Source of the DNA: Ctenosaura bakeri
Lineage: Eukaryota; Chordata; Lepidosauria; Squamata; Iguanidae
Direction of reading: 5' to 3'
DNA length: 64,000 nt
Assembly: GCA_948474755.1 (NCBI GenBank)
Contig: CAOLHI010003124.1
Span: 124,001 to 188,000 of the forward strand
Program-made: the position numbers and the translations under genes
Shown here: positions 1 through 12,434 of the stretch, one piece after another
Position numbering within the stretch: the first letter of the stretch is position 1
Layout of the letters: the number at the start of each line of letters is the position of its first letter
The notes under the pieces: model-generated
The model's input: the letters and a program-made list of their open reading frames with translations, nothing else
Database searches by the model: none
Told to the model about the DNA's origin: nothing

Positions 1-769
1 CACCTCTCTCCAGTCAGGAGATGAGAGTGCAAGTTCTTCAGTTTTGGTGGGATCCTTTCCAGCAAGAGGAAAGGGCTACCGTAAGTGCAAATCTACACCT
101 CAGCTAGGAAAGCAGCAGCTTGCTACAGCCCAAAGATTAATTTATTTGTTGCTGCAGTTTTCAAAGACTGCCCATGAGGGTTATAGATTTACTTAGTTGG
201 CTTCATCCTTTCCTTCCCCTTATTGTGGCCCCAGGAATCACTCTGCACTCTTCTGTGTCTTTTGGCTAGAAGCAGTAGGCTAGATTAAAGGTTCTTTATT
301 GTGTTTCCCTAAGTAAGTGAGAAGCAATAATCTCAGCATTTCACCTTGATCTGGGAACAGCTAACATTTCAGTCTTAATTTCCAAACAGAAGGATTACCC
401 TCTACGGAACCTAATTTTGCGGTAGCATTGTGGCTGTGTCCCTCAGTTGGAGGATGTCTGGATGTGATGTTACTCACCCTATCCCTTCTCTGCCCTCTTT
501 TTTGGCTCTTCTGGCAGAAGATTTTAGGTGGTAGAGCAGTTCTGCTGGTAGATTGCCCTGCTGACAGATGTCAGAGCTCAGTCAGGAGAAGGTTCAACTG
601 GCAGAAGATGCTTGCACATAACCCTAAGATACTACAGCAAGCACATATTTGAAGTAGGATTCCAGTGCCTGTTTTGGAAGTCAAAGGGAAACATCCTGGT
701 TTTATTTCATTTTTTGTGGGGAGGATTATTTCATATCCAGGGTAATCTGGAATCAGAGCTTTGCAGAAC
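1..769. other. No gene or recognised repeat
   Basis: Mixed-composition DNA with short open frames only. None shows a splice context, a recognisable domain or a start context that would support a gene. I see no repeat structure up to the palindrome that begins at 770. Confidence 0.5.
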
Positions 770-852
770 CGCTTTTTTGGACTGCAACTGCCAGCTTCCT
801 CCAGCCTGTGGTCATGCTGGCTGGATATTCTGGGAATGGTAGTCCAAAAAGG
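770..852. repeat. Short palindromic MITE-like repeat (class P)
   Basis: The left arm contains TTTTTTGGACTGCAACTGCC and the right arm contains GGGAATGGTAGTCCAAAAAG, so the two ends are imperfect reverse complements around a short centre. A related, more decayed copy lies at 1978-2058. The arms resemble the 'GGACTACAACTCCCAGCAT' type of short inverted repeat common in squamate genomes. The transposon superfamily cannot be told from these copies. Confidence 0.55.
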
Positions 853-993
853 AATTTTGTCTGGAATATGAGTATAAAATACAGTTGTAACATGTTTAAC
901 AGACAGCTGTTCTATAATAGTATTTAGAAAGAAATAGCTGAGCATTTTCCGGCATAGAATTCAAAAGACACATCCGTGTCAGTTTGGATCAAT

Positions 994-1127
994 ATGCAAA
1001 GAGATGTAGCACCTTAGAGATGGAGAGAAGTTGGTAGCATGAGCTTTCATAGATTTAAATCTACTTCATCCTATGCCAATTTCTTTCTCTCAGTTAGTCT
1101 CAAAGGTGCTACAGGATCCGTTTGCAT
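994..1127. repeat. Palindromic interspersed repeat with ATGCAAA ends
   Basis: The left end reads ATGCAAAGAGATGTAGCACC and the right end is its near reverse complement, ending GGATCCGTTTGCAT. The middle contains GCATGAGCTTTCATAG followed by a partner segment ACTTCATCCTATGCC, a second inner inverted pair. This resembles an old amniote repeat with a 'GTTAGTCTC..AGGTGC' motif, but I do not know its family name. No clear target duplication is seen. Confidence 0.5.
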
Positions 1128-1977
1128 ACTCTTCCCAACATGGAGATCCATTAGTTCAGCCTCCCACAAACCCTGTTGGGCAGCCCAACATACTTGATGC
1201 CTGAAACAAAATGTAAATAACGCCTTCCTCTCCATTCTTTGTACAGAAATGAATTCAACTGGTAGGAGAACTTTAACACTACCAGTGAGATAGTAACCTC
1301 CACCATACCTGAGGGCAGCCTAGTAATACAGCTGCCTGTATCTCAAGGGGCAAGGCACTGCAAGTACCATCATGCTCTACATCCAGCATGGTTGTGTCAG
1401 CTAAAGATGTACATAAATAGAGATAGGAAAGGGATAAGTGATTTGATTTGACACAAAGGCTTTAGGCAGCTGCTTTTCTTAGTTTGTTTGACTTCTCACA
1501 AAGGCAAAGGGACAAAGAAGATTCTTTGCTTGAGTTCTCTGAATAGAGGTTTAAAACTGGTGGCCCACTTATTAATCACACACATGCCTACATCCCATCT
1601 GCTTAGATACAATGGAACATAGCTTGCTGTGAAGCACTGTTTTATCAAAACACGCTAAGGATGCTTTTTCATCTAGAACATTGTTACTTGTGAAAACAAT
1701 GTCCTTTTGAAACTCTGTTTTGAAATCCAACATCCTTTTTAATGCAGATTTTTTATTTCATGTACAAATAACAAAAAGCAAAGAATGATTCACTCAACAC
1801 ACTCTAAACTTGTCAGTCATGGTTAAGGAATTTAAGGAATTTTAGGAGCCTTCATGGATCTGCCAACCCAATTCTCAGGTGAAAGCAGTAGAAGCACCCA
1901 TCTTTAATAGCCATGTGGGATGTTCTTCAAGAGCCATTTGTTATATGGGATTGAGAAAAGGCCAGAATTTAGAAAAT
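1128..1977. other. No gene or recognised repeat
   Basis: AT-leaning sequence with no long open frame and no repeat I recognise. Confidence 0.45.
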
Positions 1978-2058
1978 TCCCAGAATCCTTAAGCTAGTAC
2001 AGCCACTGTGAGTGGTCATGCTGACTGTTGGATTTTGGGAGCTGTAGTCCAAAAATGG
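1978..2058. repeat. Decayed class P palindromic repeat
   Basis: The right arm GATTTTGGGAGCTGTAGTCC followed by AAAAA matches the right arm of the copy at 770-852. The left arm is reduced to CCCAGAATCC. It is an old, partial copy. Confidence 0.4.
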
Positions 2059-3022
2059 TAACCTTTCTAGCAAAAGATGTGTGATCCAGTTTACCTCTTC
2101 TGTACCATTGTCAAGGAGTCCTGTTTCCTTTGCATGTCTGATCACTCTCTCTAGCCTTGAATTTAACACACAGTCCTCAACCTTTTAATGGATGGTCTAC
2201 TGGTATTTAATTTCTAAATGTCATCGTAGTACAAGGTGAGTTCTCATTACATGATGATTTGACTGGAATGCTCTTCAGGCAAAATAGATTAGTTCATTTG
2301 AGTACTTCATTTCCCACATTGTATTAGATACACCCACTCTTATAAGCCCTTTAGTACATGCTGGGAAATGCTATGCATTCTCTCCGTCTAGAATTGTTTT
2401 AAATAAGATTCCTTTTACAAAGATTTCAGACAGATGCTTGTCTATCCTTTGAGCTTACACTTGCTTTGCCATTCCATGGTACAGGCCCTGATGTCCAGCT
2501 GCCATGCTCCTATGATGGTGATCCAACATTTTTTAATGCAATGTTTCCCTTTTGCTCGGATTTTTAAAAACAAAAATTCTTTAGATGCTTCTGCTTAGGG
2601 AAGCATGTCACGCTGCATTCTTTCACAGATAAGCCCAGAGAGACCAGCCACAGAATTTCTAAGGCATAAACAAATCCTCAGGAACAGGCAACTTGGCATC
2701 ATAAATTAATAGGCACCTAATGTCTCACCATGGTAAATGAACTTTTGGATCTTGGTAAACTCTATCAATGCCTATCAACCTACAACAAGAATCAGCAATT
2801 ACCAGGTCCCCGTCATACATAATATCCTGATCTTGTGAATGTTGCATTTTGAGACTATAACTTCCAGAATTCACCACTGGCTGAGTGATTCTGTGAGTTA
2901 CAATTCCAGACATTAATCTTTACAAGTTCTGTATTGCATCTTTGTTTTTATCGGTATGAGATTGCTTTAAAATGTGCATTTGATTTCTAGCCTGCCTTGA
3001 TTTGCAGGAGAAGTTCTTTTCA
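2059..3022. other. No gene; one small inverted repeat
   Basis: Mostly unremarkable. At about 2848-2910 the arms GACTATAACTTCCAGAAT and ATTCTGTGAGTTACAATTCC face each other, giving a small palindrome similar in style to class P and class H. No exon-like signal is seen. Confidence 0.4.
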
Positions 3023-3214
3023 AGCCAGCATGGAGTGGTTTGAGTATTGGACTACAACCTTGGAAACCAGGAGTTTGATTCCCTGTTTGGCCACGGAAAC
3101 CTCTTGGGTGACCTTGGGTGAGTCACACCCTCAGGCCCCTGAAAAACTCGTAGGGTCACCATAAGTCAGAAACGGCTTGAAGACACACAACAACAACAAC
3201 ACAACAACAACAAA
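3023..3214 (+). mobile_element. Sauria-type SINE (tRNA head, Bov-B-like tail)
   Basis: A full-length tRNA-derived SINE. The 5' part (GGAGTGGTTTGAGTATTGG, then CAGGAGTTTGATTCCC) occupies the tRNA-like A and B box positions. The body contains TTGGGTGACCTTGGGTGAGT. The 3' part GGGTCACCATAAGTCAGAAA is the Bov-B-like tail, followed by a (CAA)n stretch. The tail is what a Bov-B LINE reverse transcriptase would recognise, so this copy was probably moved in trans. Moderate divergence suggests it is inactive. Confidence 0.85.
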
Positions 3215-5660
3215 CTCTCCTCTCTGATTTTACTGGAAACTGGCCAAAGGACTGTTGACAAATAGCTTTCCTGACTTACTCATTTCTTCTGGTTAATTGA
3301 CAATTCTCAGCTTCATTTCCCCCCCCCACTATGTTTTCATAGGGTAGTAATTGGTTTCTTGATAGCACTATAAACAAACAATTGCATCACTTGGTCTGGC
3401 AGCTTAGTTCTCATCTTTGTGAAAAGACATGCCTTCCATCATCCTGAATATGGTCAATGTGGATCCAAACATTTTCCAAAGAACCAGGACTCCTGAGTCC
3501 TGCCTCTTTCCTCTGTATGCCGAGACATTATTTATCTTTACATTGGTTTTCTGTCATTCCTCCAAGGGACCAGATTCAGAGAAAAATATACAGGACAGAT
3601 CAGGCAGAAAGTGACATTCCACCCTTTCCTCTAAGAGCCACCACCCAAGCCCTCCTTTCGACAATTAGGAGACCCTCCTGAATGGGAAGTACAGTAATGT
3701 GGGGAGTTTCAACCCATTCCTATATGTGAATTTTCCTTCCCCTTCTCTCCTTGCAATAGTGTACAGAATTCAGAAGGATCCCAAACCTCTCAGAAGTATT
3801 TCAGGTGTTCAGGGGAAGGGGAGAGGAAAGTCAATGTACACTCCCTTATATTGACTTTTCTCTGTATTCAACTCCAGCTGTTTTGGGGCCTTTTTCTGGA
3901 TCCAGCTTTATGTGTTATCAGTATTTTCTCTGGATCAACCTCCATCAGTAATCAGATACATTAGTGAAACATTTCTCATCTGATGCTATTTTCATATGTG
4001 GATGTCACTTAATTGCTTTATAACTATTACAATGCAAATAGGGAATTAACTTTTGGTTTATTGTCTGAGAGTAGGACTTTCTCATATTCTTTGTTGTCAT
4101 ATATTTTATCAAAAGTCTTGATGTTTAGAGATGACTATCCCTTTAGGAAACCTGTAGGCTCTTTTATGTTACCCAATTATGGCACTATGATTGCACTTTC
4201 ACTGGTATAGCAACATCCCATAGAAACCTGTGCTTACTAGATTGGTGAGGCATTAATGCTTTCTGGCAGATAATTCTAAATACGTTGCCCTAAACTGCAA
4301 ATTGTAGGATTCCATAGAATACATTTCCCCCTGAGCACTGTACAACATTGTGGGCAGAGGTGCATTTACTGTCCTCCAATGAAGAGAGGCCATGTTTGAG
4401 GGTGGAGCAAAGATGTTAAAAAGTTCCTGCCACTCCACTCTTTCTTCCTCTTCAGTGATTCTACAAGCAACCTCATGGTTGTAGGCTCCGGGGTTACTTT
4501 TCTTCTTTCATTTACCTGGTTTGGCCTCTACCTGTCTCATGATCACTGCAGTAATGCTTTAGCCCCCATTTACTTGCACATGTGGTGCAGCAGATCTCGC
4601 TTCACCCCAGTATATTGGGCCCTAATTCTGTTTCTGTTTTGTACCCGCCTAGGCATTTAATCAATTAGGGTCTTTTAGTTTCATGTGATTGGGTCTGGTT
4701 GGCCTGATCAGGCCCTTAATTTAGTGGATCCTATGATTCTAATTTCCACATTGTTGGAAGCTGTAGGTCCAATTGGGCCTCCAGTCCAGCGAGGAGTTGA
4801 TCTAGTGACTATCATGTAGTCCACCATCATGTCCATGCCTGAAGAGGGGGATCCCCAGTGTATCGATACAACCTGACATCAGGTCAATATGGAAATTTGC
4901 AATGCCACGGCCAGGGATTTGCATCCCAAAATTGTTTTTCAGTGGCCCAAATTGTACAGAGTTGATGGGGATTCATCTTTCAGAAGCAGCAGTCCAGTTA
5001 TTCCTGGGGGATTTGCTGGAAGTGGGGTGGGGTAGGGTGGGGAAGGAGCCTTTCCTTGGGGCTGGCCTTATGGTTGGCCCTCACTTTAAGTCATGTGACA
5101 GTTGGGTTGGATCCTTGGATTTGCCTCCCAGTAGCAGATAATCCAGTTTATGGGTTATCCAGGGGACTCAGGTGTTTCACCCAGGGGAAGCTGAGGAAGG
5201 GGTCTGGGAGAGAGAACCTTCCCCAGCTGGTCCCAGACTAGGTTGCTCCCCCTTTCTTTGCACATCCCAGGAGGTAAAACATAAATAGGAGATAGTTTAC
5301 AATAAAGTGGGTCCATATTTTATCCCAATACCTGTGTGTGATCTTGTTATTTCATGCATTGGTCAGCAATGGGACCACGGCAATTAAAGTAGAACCACAG
5401 TGCTATAATAGTATAGTATAACAAGTATCCATGTGTTTAAAATGGAGGCTTATGGCTTTCCATCTTGGCTATGAAATCATTCTCATAATGGTATATAAAG
5501 TTGCAGTCCCTCCCACTGCTTTCTCAGTTTACATGTCCTCTCTCCTGTTTATCCCCTTCTAGAAGTTCACTATCTGTACATAACAAATCCACACGGGAAT
5601 GGGGCACATTTTCTCCTTGACAGGTTCACACTAATTATAATATGTAGACCATTCTTGGAG
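3215..5660. other. No gene; one decayed palindromic fragment and a possible polyadenylation site
   Basis: No recognisable exon. About 4240-4330 carries CCCTAAACTGCAAATTG and AGGATTCCATAGAAT, the right-arm motif of the class D palindromes described further on, so it is a partial copy. A guanine-rich stretch runs from 5020 to 5060. A candidate polyadenylation signal at 5301 is listed separately. Confidence 0.4.
5301..5350 (+). promoter_or_regulatory. Candidate polyadenylation site
   Basis: AATAAA at 5301-5306 is followed about 27 bases later by a GT-rich element, TGTGTGTGATCTTGTT. That is the standard arrangement of a cleavage and polyadenylation signal. No exon can be tied to it. It could equally be the end of an unrecognised retroelement or LTR, or chance. 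Confidence 0.25.
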
Positions 5661-5886
5661 GAGCCAGTGTGGTATAAGTGGTTTGAGTGTTGGATTACAA
5701 ATCTGGAGAACAGGATTTGAATCTCTGCTAGGCCATGGAGGCCCACTTGGTGACCTTGAGCAACTCACACTCTCTCAGCAAAGGCAAACCCTCTCTGAAC
5801 AAATCTCGTCAAGAAAATCTCATGATAGGATTGCCTTAGAGATGCCATAAATTGAAAACAACTTGAAAGCCCATGACAAAGACAAC
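5661..5886 (+). mobile_element. Sauria-type SINE
   Basis: The element starts at GAGCCAGTGTGGTATAAGTG and has the tRNA-like block CAGGATTTGAATCTC. The body includes the longer middle segment (AACAAATCTCGTCAAGAAAA) that many copies lack. The 3' end GATGCCATAAATTGAAAACA is a degraded Bov-B-like tail. This is the long subtype, also seen at 44123-44355 and 49668-49895. Confidence 0.8.
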
Positions 5887-6884
5887 TCTCTCTACATGTG
5901 ATCATCTCTATGTACAAACTTACTTTTCCTTGGATTATACTTTCCTATAGAAAAGGGACAAATCTGTTGGTTTCACTTTCTCTCATTTGAAGAAATTTGC
6001 TAATTTCAGAAAGTTCTTATCAAGAACAAACTAAGCAAAATTCTTTACTATCCTCCCCTGGCCAAATTCAATAGATATAGCTGTTCCCCCATGGAGAAAA
6101 TCATGTTGTGCCTAGCTGCCATGAAGCTGTTAAAAAAGCAAGGGGTCTATTGGGTGAAAAAAACAAACACTTGGCACTATAAATAAATATGGTCGACTAT
6201 ACAAGGTTTCACAGCCAGACTTAAAAGCTATATACTCAATGCCCTCTGTTAGCATGGGCAAATCTGTCAGTTTGACTTTCTTTCACATTTAGATTATTTT
6301 AATCTCAAATTCTTTCTACTGAATTTCTAAAGATATCTGCAAGTTTTAGAAAGTTCTTAGAAACAAAACACACAAACAAAAAAACCAATTTCAACCATCC
6401 CTGCACACTTCTCTGCAATCACATCAGGTATCTTGTAAAGTGAGCACTGGTCCATGAATGTTTATATTGCAATTCATTTCTGAGTTTTTGAGTGCTGCAA
6501 AACTGTTGCTTTCACCTGTGAGAGATGAAGACATCAGCCTTGGTTAAAAGGCATTCCCTCCTTGGGAAAAAAAACACACATTATTTTTCGGCGTTTCTCT
6601 TGCATGCTTACACATGGCCACTTGAATGTTACTATTTCAGTGGAAAAATTATTCTTTCTCCTCTGGTAGACAATTTATTAGCACACAGAGAAAAATAACA
6701 ACAACAAAAAACTATTCCTGTTTTAGCTTCACCTTGCAAACAACTGCAACAAGAACAATTTTTTTCTCCCTCTCAGGGTTTATACCCACTTCCTTAAATT
6801 ATTTAGTTGTTCTATTTATATGCTGGAGCAGGAAAAAGTACTGGAACACACATGTAATAAACTAGCAGAAAAAAGGAGATTGAA
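5887..6884. other. No gene; unidentified low-copy repeat pair
   Basis: Two segments share AAATCTGT..GTTT.ACTTTCT followed further on by GAAAGTTCTTA (about 5949-6025 and 6262-6360). Related words in reverse orientation (GAAAGTGAAACTGA) occur near 31290 and 31905. This suggests an old dispersed repeat that I cannot name. Nothing exon-like is seen. Confidence 0.35.
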
Positions 6885-7085
6885 GTCATTTCCACACTAC
6901 ACTGTTATAGTGCTATTATTCCACTTTCAACATCCTATGTAACCCTGCAGTTTACAATTTAGGGAAGGGCATTTAGAATTCTCAGCCAGAGAGCTCTTTG
7001 GCCTCAGTAAACTACAAACCCCAGAATTCCACAAGATGTTGAAAGTGGAATAACAGCACTATAGCAGTGTCGTGTGGAAAACCCC
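6885..7085. mobile_element. Class A palindromic MITE (decayed ends)
   Basis: A palindrome of about 200 bp. The left arm has TTATAGTGCTATTATTCCAC and TTTCAACATCC; the right arm has the matching GATGTTGAAAGTGGAATAA. The centre carries AGCCAGAGAGCTCTTTGGCC. The outer ends (TCATTTCC and GGAAAACCCC) are mutated relative to GGCCATTTCC, so no target duplication can be read. It is older than the copies at 12925, 23650 and 56515. Confidence 0.8.
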
Positions 7086-7542
7086 TAGGCTCCACGTGCT
7101 TATGGATGGTCCATAAACTGGACGGTCCATTCTTTAAAAAGCCCAACACATTTCGCCCTGTTTGTAAATTAATCGTCCTCTTTTGGGGGCATAAATCCAA
7201 TCTACAACAAAAATTTCTGGAGTTGCTGCTGCACTCTCTTTAGTTTCTTTATGGACTGGACTGATATGCAATAAAGCTTCTTTATTGCATATTAACCCAA
7301 TTTATAAAGAGAGTGCTACCTTGTAACTATTGGTTTTGCATTTTTCTTGCTTTCCCTTCCCCTCTCTATATTTTCCTCAAATGTGTTGTCCTTTTGGATC
7401 TTATGCTTGAAGGCAGGCATGTGCTTATATTGTTCAGTGCCACTTTGTGATCTTGCAGTTGTATCCTTCATTAATTGACCTGTCTTCCAGTTGTGGCATT
7501 CCCACACACATGAATTTGCAGTAGTCCAAGGGGAAGAACACA
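7086..7542. other. No gene or recognised repeat
   Basis: Linker of about 460 bp between a class A and a class B element. No coding or repeat signal is recognised. Confidence 0.4.
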
Positions 7543-7974
7543 GGGCTTTTCCGCACCTTAACTTTTAATGCTGCTGAGTTGGGGTTTTTGCGTGAGAAGG
7601 CTTGGAAGGAACGCTCTCGCAAGCCTCCTGCTTCAGCTCCGCAGCTCCTTCCTGCTCACATGAGCGCCTCACCCGCACCCCACCCCTTCCTTCCGCAGTG
7701 CAGCCTGGGAGTTGTAGGCTGCTTTGGGGCAGGAAGCGCAACCAGCGCAGCTCAGGAGGCTTCGAACGGCAGGTGAGTACGCCCCAGGGTCCTGAGTGAT
7801 GCGTGAGTGCGGAGCATTTTTGGCTTGAAGCCAAAAATGAAAAAAAATCCGTGTGCTCTTTGCGTCAGGCTCTTGAGCGTTGCGTAAATCTGAGTGTGTC
7901 ATACAGACCGCTCCTCACATTTATGCATTGCTCAAGGGGCCCTCTCACTTCCAAAACGCCATGCGAAAAGGGGC
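7543..7974 (+). mobile_element. Class B MITE, 432 bp, ACA target duplication
   Basis: The ends are GGGCTTTTCCGCAC and GCGAAAAGGGGC in inverted orientation, flanked on both sides by ACA. The interior includes CTTCCGCAGTGCAGCCTGGG and the local palindrome TTTTTGGCTTGAAGCCAAAAA. It shares interior sequence with the copies at 22389 (same orientation), 53919 and 17845 (opposite orientation). CpG sites are partly decayed to TG/CA. Short open frames inside it are by-products of GC-rich sequence. No transposase is encoded. Confidence 0.8.
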
Positions 7975-8674
7975 ACAGTTTAGGGCCATTGCTAGATGTT
8001 TAAAGGAGTCAGGACACAAACTGTTAGGCCTGTTTCTGAGAAAAAGGAGATATGTCAGCATTTTGTAGAAGTATTGCAGAGACAGTATGCTAGTTAAATC
8101 TAGATAAAATCCATTATATTAAACTGTTTCCACAGGTTAATTTTCAGAATGAGCCAAAATGTTGGTCTTTTCTATTTTTGCTCTACAGAGATTAATCCTG
8201 ATGGGATGTCTGTGCTTTCCTCTCAAGTTCTTTGCACTCTTCATTCTGTTTTGCATCTTTTTGTTCTGAGGAATTGATATCTTTTTTTTGTCTTGTTATA
8301 AGATCCTATTTTGCTAAGGGATCTTTTTAACCCTTGCTGCTGGTCTCCCTCCCCCGTCAAATAACTATACAAGCAGCACTCTGGGAACTTTTCTTTGAAC
8401 TACTTTCTTTCAAATTATTTCACCCTCTTTCTAATTTTATGTCTACAGCACAGTTCCTGCTAGAGTGGCTGTGTGTCCTACTTTACATACGTCCTACTTT
8501 ATTTGAAGGACCATCAGAGGGCAGTCCTCTTTTTGAAAGCAACCTCAGTTGGAACAGTTATTTAACTCTAATTCAAGTCCATTTTAAAGATAAAGAATTG
8601 TAAGAAGGGAGAGCTGGGGCCTTGAAAATACCCATCAACACCTGGACAGAACGTTGTGTGGGCACACATCACCT
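7975..8674. other. No gene or recognised repeat
   Basis: AT-leaning sequence; a polypyrimidine stretch lies near 8280-8300. No exon or repeat is recognised. Confidence 0.4.
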
Positions 8675-8870
8675 GGAGTCCTTTTACACTACACAGTGAT
8701 ACCATGATGATTCTGCTTTTTCTGCCATGACTGCATTCTGTGAAATCCTGGGCTTTGTAGTTCAGTGAGACATTGGAGCCCTCTGGCTGAGAATTCTCAA
8801 TGCTCTTCTCTAAACAGCAAATCATACGATTGCCACGGCAGAGACACATCTGTGATGCTATTAAAGAGGG
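8675..8870. mobile_element. Class D palindromic MITE (old)
   Basis: The left arm begins near CCTTTTACACTACACAGTGA and contains AAATCCTGGGCTTTGTAGTT. The right arm contains AAACAGCAAATCATACGATT followed by CATCTGTGATGCTATT. The centre has the TCTGGCTGAGAATTCTC motif shared with classes A and D. The outer termini have decayed. Confidence 0.6.
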
Positions 8871-10705
8871 AAATGCTTCTGGGAAGGCAGGTGCTATAGG
8901 TCTCTCGCTTAACAGCCTTCCAACAGCTAGTAGCATTTACTGCCCATTCTACTCCTACTTTCTACCTGCAGGGTGAGCTAATATGAATAATGTACTGGAT
9001 TCACTACTCTGTGACTCTCCCCTTGATCTTGGCAAGGGTGTTATGGACACAGGTGGTGGGATGCCCAGAGATACCTGTGTTCCCAGGCCCAGGGGAGCTC
9101 CTCTTGGCCTGGAAAGACTACCAAACCTGCTTTACTATAGCACTCCCCTCCAAAAGGCACTTCAATACCAGAGCTTGTACATCTGTGGATAGTGGGCCCT
9201 CTTTTTGGAATTGCTCCAAGGCCCCAACTCCCTGAATCCAACCTGACCAATCTGAGACATTTGCCCCTTACAATGATCTTATGCTGATATCCTGTACCTA
9301 TTTACTTGGAAATAAACTCTACAGAATTGCTTCTGACATGACATTCACAGGACTATGGTGTCTTTAAGACCTCTAGTCTCCAACATTTTCTGTATTTTAC
9401 TGTAGTAATTTCAGGCCTGTGTCTTGTAATCGGGAACAGCAGCAGTACCGGCACATATTTTGTATACACAGAGTTAAAAAAGACACATAGCAGATAAATA
9501 ATATGGTGAGAGAAATTTAAAACTGCCAATTAGCCAAGGGAAATTTGGAAAGCAGTGCATGTAAAAAGAAGATTGAAGCATATGACTATTACACCCTACC
9601 AAACTCAATTAATCTGTATAATTTTGATCTGTAAACACAAATAGTGTGTTGGAGTTTTGAAAGCAATTTGTATATATAACCTGCTGGCAACTCCTTTTGT
9701 TTTTTATATCTATTTAAATTATACATGATGATCTAAAACACACACACACAACTCATCAGGCTGTTATGTAGCAGTTTAAAGTTACAATGGTCACCTTTTC
9801 TTACATCTGTTTTGTGATCCAAACTAACCTTTCATGTTAGAAACAAGCATCCTTGCATTTTCGCCTCCTCGCTGACAGTTGTACCATTCTCTTTCTGCAC
9901 AATGCCCAGTCACATAGTCTGCAGACTCAAAGACTCCTGACTGAATGAAGACTCATACATGGCCTGTCCTGCCAATTTTTCTTTCTGTATACGAGTGGCA
10001 GAAATCTGGTAGGAGAGACGAACCCCAAACAACTAGACTAGAAGGATAAAAACTGAAACACAGTAACTCCAGAATCCAGTTGTAATCAACAAGTAGATCC
10101 CTCTCTATAGCCAAATCTACTATGACAGTGCATTCCAAGCTATCTGGTGGGGACCAGCAGTTCCACCCCTTACCCCCAGTGTGCTAGGGAGCCAGCACCA
10201 TCTTTTTGCCCACTGGCTACAACTCTTTCTTTCATTCCTGGAAAATTGGCAGGGAGCACTGGTCCACATATCTCCACTTTCAGTAACATTGTATATGACA
10301 TATAAAAGATTACAGCAGTGATGTGATGGATCCCTTCTCCAGGTTGGCTCTATAGTTCCAAACCTTGGGCTCCTATCAGTCATCTTGTCCATCTGTCCGT
10401 CACGATTTCTTTCTGCATGTGGTTCTTGGACCACTAAGTGGCATTTATACTGGAGAGGGAGATGGGTTCATTGGTGATTTCAGTTTGATCATGCAGGACC
10501 AATTATCTGCATTAACTCTTAAACAAAAATAGGTAGCACAAAGATAAACAACAAAAACACAAAAGTTTATTATATAACACAAAAGTTAAACATCTGACAT
10601 TATATTGACTCCATATACAATATAATGTGATGCTTTAGTTAAAACAAAATAGCCAAACTCTGTCCACAGTCCCAGCTCCCATCAAACTAAAATCCCCCCC
10701 TCTCA
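8871..10705. other. No gene; short AC repeat and a small repeat fragment
   Basis: A (CA)n tract lies at about 9739-9752. The segment TATTTACTTGGAAATAAACT near 9299 resembles a short squamate repeat arm also seen at about 13895 and 48640. No exon-like signal is seen. Confidence 0.4.
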
Positions 10706-11339
10706 AGTAATTTCTGCATAACATCATTATAACACAGTAGCAGTGGGTTGTTAACAGTCCAGGAACTGTGCTTCCACATGATGTCATCTCTATCCAGTTC
10801 CTACCTCATCTTCAAGTGTTGCTGAAGTGCACTTTTTCATTTCTAGAAAAAATCTGTTTAGAGCCTCTTATAGCACTTTGATCCCATCAGCTGCCGTAGT
10901 GTGGTACCGTTATAGTGCTTGATAGCACTTCCTATTATGGAGGATCTAGCAGAAGGTGGGCTGTGGGCATGCCCAGCTCATCCTTCCCTCAGTGACACCT
11001 TTCTCTGTTTAAATGTCTCCCTTGAGTCAAAACTTTATATTTTTTAACTATATTTTTAAACAGTATAGAGAAAAAGTTTAATAGTGTACTGGCATGTCAT
11101 GCTGTTACAACATTTCTGCATTAGCACAGCTTCCAAAACAAACAAACAAAAATCACTACTAAATCAGGGGCGGTGGGGCACTGTAATGCAAAAGGAACAC
11201 TGCTGGCAATACTGCTACCCATCCACTTAACGTGGAAAGGTGTGGAAAAGAGCATCCCTAATCCAATGACATTGCCCAAATGGCGATGCTGCCATTATAA
11301 TAGTATAATGAGCTAATGGCCTCTAGTACGGAAATGGCC
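10706..11339 (+). mobile_element. Class C non-autonomous element, 634 bp, TCA target duplication
   Basis: The right end is GGAAATGGCC followed by TCA; the left end is a mutated AGTAATTTCTGC preceded by TCA. The interior shares long stretches with the second copy at 20548-21192, for example CCCATCAGCTG, GCTTGATAGCACTTC, GGGCATGCCCAGCTCA and ATGGCGATGCTG. The ends match classes A and B while most of the interior differs, so it is probably a separate internally rearranged derivative of the same transposon group. No open frame is conserved between the copies. Confidence 0.75.
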
Positions 11340-12434
11340 TCAGTTACTGTCCCTATATATTCTTAGTCCTAACTACTTCTCTATTAACTAGCCCTGTCTA
11401 TCTGGCTGTTTCACACAAAAGTTTCTGGTTTTATATCTCTTCATAGAATTCCATAACCTGTGATTGGCTGGCTTGACTCAGGCTTGCCTAGCTCCCCTCT
11501 TCATAGGTGCCATCAGGAATGGATCTTGGGGCAGAGGTCCAGAGCCCCGCCAGAATGTACACAGAGTATCCAACCACAGCAGTGCAACAAGCATCTCTTT
11601 TGGACTACAGTTTCAGAACCTCCCAGCTAGTGTGACCATAATGCTAGCTTGCTTGAGTTTGAAGGGACGTGCTGCACGTTCTCACTGAAAATTGCAGGGA
11701 ACTGAGAGCTCCCATATGGCCATCAAGTCTAGATCCTAAAATTACCACAGTAGTAATTCCTCTCCTTCACAAGAAATATATGATTTGGTCCAACCGTTTA
11801 AAAGCCATTTTGACATTGTTTATTGGCTTTGTAAAATGGTACCACCTGTACTCCAAAAGCCCATAAAATGTAGGGTTGCCTTGCAATGAGGCCTTAAAGC
11901 TGAGTCTTAATTTCCTTATTCCAGAATAGGTGGATCAGGACTGCTGGGTGTGCACAGGAGAGACTTGAATGTTTTGCCTCTTTAACTTGTCATCACCAAC
12001 AAAGGCAGGGGCAAATGTTGGGGAAAATGGCTATGGAAAAGAGTTTCAGGCTCTCCTAACAGTATGAGGTGGTCCTAATCAAAACTGGACCTGTATGAGC
12101 TTACTTTGGTGTACGGAAGGAAGTGACAGTCAGCTGCATGCTGTGTCTTTTTGCTCGTTCTAATCCTGTAATTTTAGAGTTTGCAGACACAAATGGAAGG
12201 TTTCTACACATGCTTGTGTTGCTAGCAGTAGGGTTATCAAATGTCCAGCCAGGTTTTATCTGGATTCTAGCTGTGCCGCCCAATACCTTTATAGACCATC
12301 ATGTGGCCTGGATTCCAAGCTTTCATTTAGAAAGAAGTAAGTTTCTAGCCCTCATAGAAGCTGAGATATGGAGGAGAATGTGAAGCTACTCTGCAGTCAA
12401 ATTGTTCTGCAAGAATCAAGTCCAGCTAGGAATT
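11340..12434. other. No gene; possible class P remnant
   Basis: At about 11595-11625 TCTTTTGGACTACAGTTTCA resembles a class P arm. Otherwise nothing is recognised. Confidence 0.35.

Noticed and set aside
571..945. Minus-strand frame of 124 codons
   Set aside because: It runs through a palindromic repeat at 770-852 and shows no domain or splice signals.
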